Positions 1 to 5,211 of a DNA stretch of 5,211 nucleotides are shown here, in pieces. The DNA lies in NCBI GenBank assembly GCA_955651875.1, contig CATPAP010000074.1:1-5211 (forward strand). Reading direction: 5' to 3'. This stretch comes from Candidatus Dormiibacterota bacterium. GTDB lineage: Bacteria; Chloroflexota; Dormibacteria; Aeolococcales; Aeolococcaceae. The notes under the pieces were generated by a model. That model was not told where the DNA came from. It did not search any database and worked only from the letters and a program-made list of their open reading frames with translations. Each line of letters begins with the position of its first letter. Position 1 is the first letter of the stretch. The position numbers and the translations under genes were made by a program.

Positions 1-528
1 ACTGGGCTCGACCGGCGCCTGCCCGCGTGTTGCCCACGCGTCGCTGACGTGCAGCGCCGGGGTGCCGGGGAAGAGCGACGCGGTATGACCGTCGGCGCCG
101 AGGCCAAGCAGCACGACGTCGAGCCGTGGCGGGGCGCCGGCCTCGGTCTCCAGGAGCGCCGAGTAGTCGGCCGCGGCAGTGTCGAGGTCCGCGCGGTCGG
201 CTTCCATGCGATGAACGTGGGCCGCCGCGATGGGGACCCTCGAGAGCAGCGCGTCGTGGAGGAGCCGGTAGTTGCTCTGCGCGCCATCGGGCGGCACCGC
301 CCGCTCGTCGCCGAAGAACACTCGCCAGCGCGGCCAGTCGATGCTGTCGCGGAAGGTCGAGGAGGCAAGCGCCTCGTACAGGAACTGAGGAGTGGTGCCG
401 CCGGACGCTGCGAACCTGAAGGGGTCCGGGCCACGGGACTGTTCGCTGATCCACTGCGCCGCCGCCGCCGCCAGTGCGATCGGGTCCGTGAGGACGCGAA
501 CCTCGCCGGGCAGCGTGTCCGTGCTCAT
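1..528 (-). CDS. pgl: 6-phosphogluconolactonase, 3' end cut by the window edge
   Basis: Hydrolyses 6-phosphoglucono-1,5-lactone to 6-phosphogluconate, the second step of the oxidative pentose phosphate pathway, in the cytosol. The frame is open from an ATG at 528..526 to the left edge and gives 176 residues; the family is usually about 230-260, so roughly the last quarter is missing. Visible family motifs in order are ASGGTTP (residues 41-47, phosphate-binding loop), FFGDERAVPP (71-80) followed by SNYRLL (85-90), and the signature GLGADGHTASLFPG (142-155). The histidine of that signature (H148) corresponds to the one proposed to act in catalysis in characterised lactonases. The ATG shares one base with the opcA stop (TGATG). 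No good Shine-Dalgarno sequence precedes it, so translation is probably coupled to opcA. An alanine run (residues 20-24) lies in the predicted first helix and is not unusual at this GC content. Assignment is firm; only the C-terminus is unseen. Confidence 0.96.
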   Translation of the reverse strand, partial: MSTDTLPGEVRVLTDPIALAAAAAQWISEQSRGPDPFRFAASGGTTPQFLYEALASSTFRDSIDWPRWRVFFGDERAVPPDGAQSNYRLLHDALLSRVPIAAAHVHRMEADRADLDTAAADYSALLETEAGAPPRLDVVLLGLGADGHTASLFPGTPALHVSDAWATRGQAPVEPS

Positions 529-530
529 CA
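526..530 (-). other. opcA/pgl stop-start overlap (TGATG)
   Basis: The opcA stop and the pgl start share one base, the same arrangement as between pgi and gnd but without a recognisable Shine-Dalgarno sequence. It fixes the pgl start and indicates that the lactonase is the next cistron of the same transcript. Confidence 0.85.
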
Positions 531-1592
531 CGAGCGAAGGGCCAGCTCGGCAGCGCTGTCAAGGGCGGCGCGGTACACGGGATCCTCACCGCTGCTCTCC
601 AGCAGGCGGCCGACCAGATCGACGGTGTCGACGCCCCGATCGGGAACCGCACTCTCGGCGTTGAGGCCGCCGTCGACATCGATGATGCTGTGCAGAGCCG
701 AGCCTCGTCGTTCGACGATGACCAGCGCCTGGTGCTCGCCGAGCCGGCAGTGGAGGGCGACCCGGATGAGGTCGTGCTCGGCGACGGTGTCCTGCTCGCG
801 CGCCGTCGTCACCACCGTGGGCGCGTCCGAGTCGTCATGCCAGTTCAGGCGGCTGGCCAGCCATCCCGCGATCAGCCATGCCTGCGCCGAGACGACGCCG
901 CCGGTGCACTCGACATCCACGCGTTTGATGCCGTGGAGGAACCCGCGAACCTGCTCGCCGTCGAAGCACTGCGCGATGAGCTGACGCCACAACCTGATTC
1001 GCTCCCACGCAACATCCGAGAGCGAGATGGCGTCGCCGGCGGAGCTGAGCTCGGCGGACAGGGTGCGCAGCGTGGCGGCGCTGTCGGCGTATGCGCCGGT
1101 GTCGATGATGAGCCTCTCGCAGATGGCGACCGCATCCTGTCCGAAGGCCTGCTCGAGCGGCGGGCACCCGATCAACCAGAGGTACACGGGGATGTCGGGC
1201 ACGAGCAGCGGGGTCACCACGCTGGCGACGTGGTAGGCGGCCTCGCCGCCAACCGTGAGCCGCACCTGCTCGGCGCATACCCGCCCGCTGTCGATGGCCG
1301 AGCACTGCAGTGACACGTCCGCCTCGATCTGTGCCTGCTCGTCGCGGTCGGCGACGATGATGATCGCCCGCGCCGGATGCCTGGCACCAAGGCGGCCCAC
1401 GGCCTGCGTGGCCAGGTCGGCGCTGTCGACGTCGACGCAGGCGGCCACGATGTTGAGCACGGAGAGGTGGACGGTGCCGCCGTCGATGCCGCCGGCGCGG
1501 ATCAATTCGTGGCGCATCTCGGTGAGCACGCGGTTGACGGCGTGCAACCCGCTGGCGTGCGAGACCTGGAGCGGTGCGCCGACGCCGGTCAT
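528..1592 (-). CDS. opcA: Glucose-6-phosphate dehydrogenase assembly protein OpcA
   Basis: OpcA is a non-catalytic partner that promotes oligomerisation and activity of glucose-6-phosphate dehydrogenase; it is best studied in cyanobacteria. The chosen ATG (1592..1590) gives 354 residues, within the family's usual span of about 300-450. Family-like stretches are RHPARAIIIVADRD (71-84), CAEQVRLTVGGEAAYH (106-121), then SVVTPLLVPDIPVYLWL (124-140), and SDVAWERIRLWRQLIAQ (192-208) before the C-terminal domain. The frame stays open another 141 codons upstream, but that part is Arg/Ser/Ala-rich, lies inside the conserved end of zwf and is a shadow. The ATG sits one base after the zwf stop (TGAGATG) without a clear ribosome-binding site, which fits coupling to zwf, its partner. 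The protein has eight cysteines (52, 97, 106, 143, 158, 209, 229, 282). There is no signal peptide or membrane segment, so it is probably cytosolic. Confidence 0.93.
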   Translation of the reverse strand: MTGVGAPLQVSHASGLHAVNRVLTEMRHELIRAGGIDGGTVHLSVLNIVAACVDVDSADLATQAVGRLGARHPARAIIIVADRDEQAQIEADVSLQCSAIDSGRVCAEQVRLTVGGEAAYHVASVVTPLLVPDIPVYLWLIGCPPLEQAFGQDAVAICERLIIDTGAYADSAATLRTLSAELSSAGDAISLSDVAWERIRLWRQLIAQCFDGEQVRGFLHGIKRVDVECTGGVVSAQAWLIAGWLASRLNWHDDSDAPTVVTTAREQDTVAEHDLIRVALHCRLGEHQALVIVERRGSALHSIIDVDGGLNAESAVPDRGVDTVDLVGRLLESSGEDPVYRAALDSAAELALRS

Positions 1593-1596
1593 CTCA
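1590..1596 (-). other. zwf/opcA junction (TGAGATG, 1-base gap)
   Basis: One base separates the zwf stop from the opcA ATG. Such tight spacing would favour balanced synthesis of the enzyme and its assembly partner. No clear ribosome-binding site is visible in the preceding bases. Confidence 0.8.
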
Positions 1597-3180
1597 GAGC
1601 CGGCGCCACTGCCGGCCGTCGCGGGCCATGAAGTCGCGGGCGGCCGGCGGGCCCCAGCTGCCGGCTTCGTAGTTGGGGAAGTCGGCGACGCCGGGTGGAT
1701 GTGCGCGCCAGCCGTCGAGGATGGCGGTGCAGAAGCGCCAGGCCTCCTCCACCTCGTCTTCGCGGGCGAACAGGGTGGGGTCGCCGAGCATGCAGTCGAG
1801 CAGGAGACGCTCGTACGCCTCAGGCGACTCCTTGAGGAAGGCGCTGCCGTAGAGGAAGTCCATGTTGACGGTGCGGATGCGCATCGACTGGCCGGGCACC
1901 TTGGCGCTGACGCGCAGCGTGATGCCCTCATCGGGCTGGATGCGCAGGATGAGTAGGTTGGGATCGATGCTGTCGCGCGGCAGCAGACCGACCGGGGTCG
2001 CGATGTTGCCTCCAAACGGGGAATGGGGCACGCGCCGGAACTGGATGGCGATCTCGGTTGCCCGCTTGGGGAGCCGCTTGCCGGTGCGCAGGTAGAAGGG
2101 TGTTCCTGCCCACCGCCAGTTGTCGATGTCGACCTTCATGGCGACGAAGGTCTCGCGCACCGAGTCCCTGTTGACGCCCTCCTCCTCCCGATACCCGCGA
2201 ACGCGCTCGCCATCGATCCAGCCCGGCCCATACTCGCCGCGCACCGTGTGCGAGAGGGCATCGTCGGGGTGGATGGGACGCACCGCGCGGAGCAGCTTGA
2301 CCTTCTCGTCGCGGACGGTCTCGGCGTGGAAGTTGCTGGGCGCCTCCATGCCCACGATGGCCATGAGCTGCATGACATGGTTCTGGATGATGTCGCGGAG
2401 CGCGCCGGACTCCTCGTAGTACCCGCCCCGGCCCTCCAGGCCGATGTTCTCGGCGACGAGGATCTGCACGTGGTCGATGTACTGGCGGTTCCAGAGCGGT
2501 TCGAAGATGCCGTTGGCGAACCGGAAGACGAGGATGTTCTGCACCGTTTCCTTGCCAAGGTAATGGTCGATGCGGAAGATCTGCTCCTCGCTGAACGCAA
2601 TGTGCAGCTGCCGGTTGAGCTCGCGCGCACTGGCCAGATCGCGGCCGAACGGCTTCTCGACGACCATGCGGCGGAAACCGCCTCCCTCCGCCTGCGAGAG
2701 GCCCTCAGCGCCGAGGCGCTCGGCCAGAGCCGCGACTCCGCTCGGCGGGATCGAGAAGTAGAAGATTCGGTTGCCGCCGGTGCCGCGCTCGCGATCGAGC
2801 TCGTTGAGAATCTCGTGCAGGGCCCGCAGTCCATCCTCCTGGTCGAGCTCGTACGAGCAGTACCGCAGTCCGTCAGCGAAGACGTTCCAGACATCCTCAC
2901 GCACCGGGACGCGCCCGTGCTTCTCGACCCCCTCGCGCATGGCCGCTCGAAACTCGTCGGTGGACAGCTCCGTGCGCCCCGCGCCGACGATGCTGAAGCC
3001 CGGGGGCAGCAGCCCGTCCGCCGCCAGCGCGTACAGCCCCGGCACCAGCTTGCGCTTGGTGAGGTCGCCGGTTGCGCCGAAGATGACGATCACGCAAGGC
3101 AGCGGGATGCGCCCCTGTCGCAGTCCCTCGGTGAGCGGATTGGACTGCGTTCTGGACTCGTCGACTGCGGTGTCGGTCAC
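1594..3180 (-). CDS. zwf: Glucose-6-phosphate 1-dehydrogenase
   Basis: Oxidises glucose 6-phosphate to 6-phosphogluconolactone with reduction of NAD(P)+, the entry step of the oxidative pentose phosphate pathway. The protein is complete at 528 residues (family usually about 480-515). The N-terminal Rossmann domain has FGATGDLTKRKL (34-45) and EKPFG (175-179). The active-site signature RIDHYLGKE (203-211) supplies D205, H206 and K210, and QNH (266-268) supplies the catalytic-base histidine H268; these match human D200, H201, K205 and H263. Further conserved blocks are RDEKVKLLR (290-298), YLRTGKRL (363-370) and GDPTLFAREDEVEEAW (466-481). Arg69 in VGAGRT aligns with the arginine that contacts the NADP+ 2'-phosphate in the Leuconostoc enzyme. 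I chose the GTG at 3180..3178, which overlaps the gnd stop by four bases (GTGA). A longer frame from an ATG at 3366 would add 62 low-complexity residues across the conserved end of gnd. No strong Shine-Dalgarno sequence precedes the GTG. Confidence 0.97.
   Translation of the reverse strand: MTDTAVDESRTQSNPLTEGLRQGRIPLPCVIVIFGATGDLTKRKLVPGLYALAADGLLPPGFSIVGAGRTELSTDEFRAAMREGVEKHGRVPVREDVWNVFADGLRYCSYELDQEDGLRALHEILNELDRERGTGGNRIFYFSIPPSGVAALAERLGAEGLSQAEGGGFRRMVVEKPFGRDLASARELNRQLHIAFSEEQIFRIDHYLGKETVQNILVFRFANGIFEPLWNRQYIDHVQILVAENIGLEGRGGYYEESGALRDIIQNHVMQLMAIVGMEAPSNFHAETVRDEKVKLLRAVRPIHPDDALSHTVRGEYGPGWIDGERVRGYREEEGVNRDSVRETFVAMKVDIDNWRWAGTPFYLRTGKRLPKRATEIAIQFRRVPHSPFGGNIATPVGLLPRDSIDPNLLILRIQPDEGITLRVSAKVPGQSMRIRTVNMDFLYGSAFLKESPEAYERLLLDCMLGDPTLFAREDEVEEAWRFCTAILDGWRAHPPGVADFPNYEAGSWGPPAARDFMARDGRQWRRL
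3177..3180 (-). other. gnd/zwf stop-start overlap (GTGA)
   Basis: The zwf GTG start and the gnd TGA stop overlap by four bases in different frames. No good Shine-Dalgarno sequence lies upstream, so zwf translation probably depends on termination-reinitiation from gnd. The overlap also fixes the zwf start, as no other ATG or GTG nearby leaves the Rossmann strand intact without running into gnd. Confidence 0.8.
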
Positions 3181-4112
3181 GGCGCCGTGGATGCCGCCGC
3201 AGTCTGTGCCTCGCTCTTGACGGGGTGACCACCGAACTCGTTGCGCAGGGCCGCGATCACCTTGTTGCCGAACCCGTCCGGCCGGCGCGATTGGTAACGG
3301 GCCATGAGCGAGAGCACCAGCACCGGCGCCGGTACGGAGAGGCTCATCGCCTCGTCGATGCTCCACCGCCCCTCGCCGGAGTCATCGACCCAGCCGCGCA
3401 GCCTGCTCAGGTCGGGGTCGCTCTCGAAGGCGCGCTCGGCGAGCTCGAGCAGCCATGAGCGCACCACGCTGCCCTGGTTCCACAGGTGCGCGATGCCATG
3501 GAGATCCAGGCCCGGGAACGCCTGCGACTCGTGGAGGATGTCGAAGCCCTCCGCGTATGCCTGCAGCAGCCCGTACTCGATGCCGTTGTGCACCATCTTT
3601 ACGTAGTGGCCGCTGCCCGCAGGACCGACGTGGAGGAAGCCATCCTTGGGGGCGAGGGTCTCAAAGATGGGGCGCAGCCGCTCGACCGCGACAGTCTCCC
3701 CGCCGACCATGAGGCAGTACCCGACGGTCAGCCCCCAGATGCCGCCGCTGGTGCCGGCATCGACGAAGGTGATTCCCTTCTGCGCACAGCGCTCGGCGCG
3801 CGCCACGCTGTCATGCCAGTTGCTGTTGCCGCCGTCGACGATGGTATCCCCGCTCTCCAGCGTGCCGAGGAGGATGTCGGTGCTCTCCTCGGTGATCTTG
3901 CCCGAGGGCACCATCAGCCACACCGCACGGGGGGCCTGGAGCTTGGGGGCCAGAGCGGCGAGGGTTGTGACTGTGGTCGCGCCGAACTCCTCGACCGAGG
4001 CACGCGCCTGCTCGTTGGGGTCGAAGGCCACCACCGCGTGGTCGCCGTCGCGGCGAAGGCGGTGGACCATGTTGGCGCCCATGCGCCCGAGTCCGACGAA
4101 GCCGATCTGCAT
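3177..4112 (-). CDS. gnd: 6-phosphogluconate dehydrogenase (decarboxylating), short form
   Basis: Oxidatively decarboxylates 6-phosphogluconate to ribulose 5-phosphate and CO2. At 311 residues it belongs to the short class (about 300 aa), not the 470-residue E. coli type. The N-terminal Rossmann fold opens with GFVGLGRMGANM (4-15, GxGxxG). Asp31 at the end of the second strand (VVAFD) suggests a preference for NAD+. Next come VDGGNSNWHDS (92-102), then SGG (122-124) in the substrate loop, and HYVKMVHNGIEYG (169-181) with the catalytic lysine K172 and N176. The all-alpha C-terminal domain ends in the family block FGNKVIAALRNEFGGH (281-296), so the gene is complete apart from a short variable tail. 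The ATG shares a base with the isomerase stop (TGATG) and is preceded by GGGAG with a 7-base spacer. The stop overlaps the zwf start. Other beta-hydroxyacid dehydrogenases share the fold, but the motifs and the pathway neighbours make this call firm. Confidence 0.96.
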   Translation of the reverse strand: MQIGFVGLGRMGANMVHRLRRDGDHAVVAFDPNEQARASVEEFGATTVTTLAALAPKLQAPRAVWLMVPSGKITEESTDILLGTLESGDTIVDGGNSNWHDSVARAERCAQKGITFVDAGTSGGIWGLTVGYCLMVGGETVAVERLRPIFETLAPKDGFLHVGPAGSGHYVKMVHNGIEYGLLQAYAEGFDILHESQAFPGLDLHGIAHLWNQGSVVRSWLLELAERAFESDPDLSRLRGWVDDSGEGRWSIDEAMSLSVPAPVLVLSLMARYQSRRPDGFGNKVIAALRNEFGGHPVKSEAQTAAASTAP

Positions 4113-4114
4113 CA
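4110..4114 (-). other. pgi/gnd stop-start overlap (TGATG)
   Basis: The isomerase stop TGA and the gnd start ATG share one base. With the GGGAG just upstream, ribosomes finishing the isomerase could re-initiate at once on gnd. Seen directly in the sequence; coupling itself is inferred. Confidence 0.85.
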
Positions 4115-5211
4115 GCGTGCTCCCGTTGCCGCGTGGATGACGGAATCAGTCAGCCGGCTCAGCCCCAGCGCGAGGTCGCCGCGGATGTGCAGGCGGATCA
4201 CCCTGCGCTGGTGGTCGCGCAGCGACTGCAGGTCGCCCTGCGCCTGCGCCTGCTTGAGGATCGAGAACGTGAAGGGCTGGCCGGGGATGGGGACGTCGAC
4301 GACGTCGTCGCTGGTGATCTGGATGTAGAGACCGCTGTTGGGGCCGCCCTTGTGCAGCTGACCGGTGCTGTGCAGGAAACGCGGCCCAAAGCCAAGAGTG
4401 GTGGCGACACGGTGCTCGTCGCGGATGGCGACGCGCAAGCGCTGCAGGGCAGCCTCGTTGCCGCTGTTGGGCGTCACGTACGCCATCAGCGCGACGTAGT
4501 CGCCCGGCCGTGCCGCGGAGAGGAACTCGGTGAGCGCGCTGTCGATGTCCTGCCGCCCCGGTGCGCCGAACACGGAGATGCCGTCGTCGCTGGCCGTTGC
4601 CGACTCGTCGGCGAGGCTGCCGTTGGCCACGTACTGATCGAGAACGCGCTTGGTGTTGTCCTTCGACTCCTTGACGTTGGGCTCGTCGAAAGGATCGATC
4701 CCCAGAGCGGCGCCGGCGACCGCGGTGGCGAACTCCCAGGCGAAGAACTCCGCGGCCAGATCGGAGAGGTCGTCGAGCTGCACTGTGACGTCGGGGATTC
4801 CGGCAGCACGTAGTGCGCCCAGCTCGGCGTCGAAGGCAGGATCATCGTCGCCGAGCCTGAGCACGGTGAGGATGCGGTCGTCGCCGTACACGCCGGGCTC
4901 GCCGATGGGCTCGTCACCGATGGGGATGAGCCCCTTGCCCTCCTTGCCTGTGCTCTCCGCGATGAGCTGTTCGGCCCACAGCGAAAAGCCCGCGATCCGC
5001 GGCGGCGCGAGGATAGTCACCTTGTCGCGGCTGGTGCGCTGCAGCAGGCCGAGGACCGTTCCGAGAGCGAGGCCGGGGTTGAGGTCCGCGGGAATGCCGA
5101 GCCGGGATTGCTGGCGCATCTGCGCGGCGCGGTCGAGGAACACGTCGACCTCGATGCCGATGATCGCGGCGGGCACCAGCCCGAAGAAGCTGAGGGCCGA
5201 GTAGCGGCCGC
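4112..5211 (-). CDS. pgi: Glucose-6-phosphate isomerase (possibly the C-terminal part of a transaldolase/isomerase fusion), 5' end cut by the window edge
   Basis: Interconverts glucose 6-phosphate and fructose 6-phosphate, joining glycolysis/gluconeogenesis to the pentose phosphate route. The frame is open to the right edge, giving 365 visible residues and a stop at 4114..4112. The GTG at 5176 is internal: the residues before it, GRYSALSFFGLVPAA, are the first phosphoglucose isomerase signature (G-G-R-[FY]-S), so the true start is outside. Numbering from the first visible residue, ESTGKEGKGLIPIG (85-98), GIDPFDEPNVKESK (170-183) and FLHSTGQLHKGGPN (278-291) are typical of isomerase domains in the actinobacterial/cyanobacterial type, including the bifunctional transaldolase-isomerases. 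Lys319 in FSILKQAQ is the probable equivalent of the C-terminal catalytic lysine (inference). A free-standing isomerase of this type is about 530-560 residues and the fusion is about 940, so at least 150 residues lie outside the window. The stop overlaps the gnd start, so this gene leads into the operon. Confidence 0.9.
   Translation of the reverse strand, partial: GRYSALSFFGLVPAAIIGIEVDVFLDRAAQMRQQSRLGIPADLNPGLALGTVLGLLQRTSRDKVTILAPPRIAGFSLWAEQLIAESTGKEGKGLIPIGDEPIGEPGVYGDDRILTVLRLGDDDPAFDAELGALRAAGIPDVTVQLDDLSDLAAEFFAWEFATAVAGAALGIDPFDEPNVKESKDNTKRVLDQYVANGSLADESATASDDGISVFGAPGRQDIDSALTEFLSAARPGDYVALMAYVTPNSGNEAALQRLRVAIRDEHRVATTLGFGPRFLHSTGQLHKGGPNSGLYIQITSDDVVDVPIPGQPFTFSILKQAQAQGDLQSLRDHQRRVIRLHIRGDLALGLSRLTDSVIHAATGAR
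4120..4124 (-). promoter_or_regulatory. Ribosome-binding site of gnd
   Basis: The minus strand reads GGGAG here, followed by a 7-base spacer (CACGCTG) and the gnd ATG at 4112..4110. It lies inside the last codons of the isomerase gene. It is the only clear Shine-Dalgarno-like sequence found before any start in the window and supports the choice of this ATG. Confidence 0.6.

Noticed and set aside
457..471. A GCC/CGC triplet run, possible microsatellite
   Set aside because: It encodes five alanines (residues 20-24) in the first helix of Pgl; a short alanine run is ordinary at this GC content.
49..984. A 311-codon plus-strand open frame opposite pgl and opcA
   Set aside because: It spans two real minus-strand genes with clear family motifs, is Arg-, Ala- and Ser-rich and has no domain signal; it is a high-GC shadow.
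1593..2015. A 141-codon upstream extension of opcA, suggesting a longer or fused protein
   Set aside because: The region encodes the conserved C-terminal part of Zwf in another frame; the extension is low-complexity and OpcA from 1592 already has the usual length.
2023..3228. A 401-codon open frame on the plus strand, antisense to zwf
   Set aside because: It lies entirely opposite a firmly identified, complete zwf. Its translation shows no recognisable motif and is the kind of composition expected from the complement of a GC-rich coding frame with strong third-position bias.
3181..3366. N-terminal extension of zwf from an ATG at 3366
   Set aside because: The extra 62 residues are Arg/Gly/Pro-rich, unlike any Zwf N-terminus, and they overlap the conserved C-terminal block of gnd; the GTG at 3180 gives a normal length and a standard four-base overlap.
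3486..4328. A 280-codon plus-strand open frame opposite gnd and the end of pgi
   Set aside because: It crosses the gnd/pgi junction on the opposite strand, has no motif and mirrors the codon bias of the real genes.
5204..5211. An 8-base palindrome (GCGGCCGC, a NotI recognition sequence) exactly at the right edge, possibly a cloning boundary
   Set aside because: It reads in frame as the Gly-Arg of the conserved isomerase signature and is easily formed by chance in GC-rich coding DNA; nothing resembling vector sequence is present.

Overview
The window is a single, gap-free block of minus-strand genes for the oxidative pentose phosphate pathway. Read in the direction of transcription (right to left) it holds: the C-terminal part of a phosphoglucose isomerase (cut by the right edge), a short-form 6-phosphogluconate dehydrogenase (gnd), glucose-6-phosphate dehydrogenase (zwf), the G6PDH assembly factor OpcA, and the N-terminal three quarters of 6-phosphogluconolactonase (pgl, cut by the left edge). 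No real gene was found on the plus strand, and I saw no RNA gene, mobile element, CRISPR array or terminator. The operon promoter must lie beyond the right edge.

All four junctions are stop/start overlaps or a 1-base gap: TGATG between pgi and gnd, GTGA between gnd and zwf, TGAGATG between zwf and opcA, and TGATG between opcA and pgl. This makes a polycistronic, translationally coupled operon very likely. Together the genes take glucose 6-phosphate to 6-phosphogluconolactone (Zwf, with OpcA), then 6-phosphogluconate (Pgl), then ribulose 5-phosphate plus CO2 (Gnd). The isomerase links the route to fructose 6-phosphate.

The DNA is GC-rich with strong G/C preference at third codon positions, which produces long spurious open frames on both strands. 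OpcA is known mainly from Actinomycetota and Cyanobacteria, with relatives in some Chloroflexota-like lineages. With the short-form Gnd and an isomerase resembling the transaldolase/phosphoglucose isomerase fusion family, this suggests a high-GC actinobacterium or a related soil lineage (Chloroflexota/Dormibacterota type). That placement is inference; the sequence alone does not settle it.

This is a well-known pathway, and I do not see an undescribed system. The points most worth checking are a predicted cofactor split (Gnd looks NAD-type, Zwf keeps the NADP-type arginine), whether the isomerase is fused to transaldolase outside the window, and the cysteine-rich OpcA.
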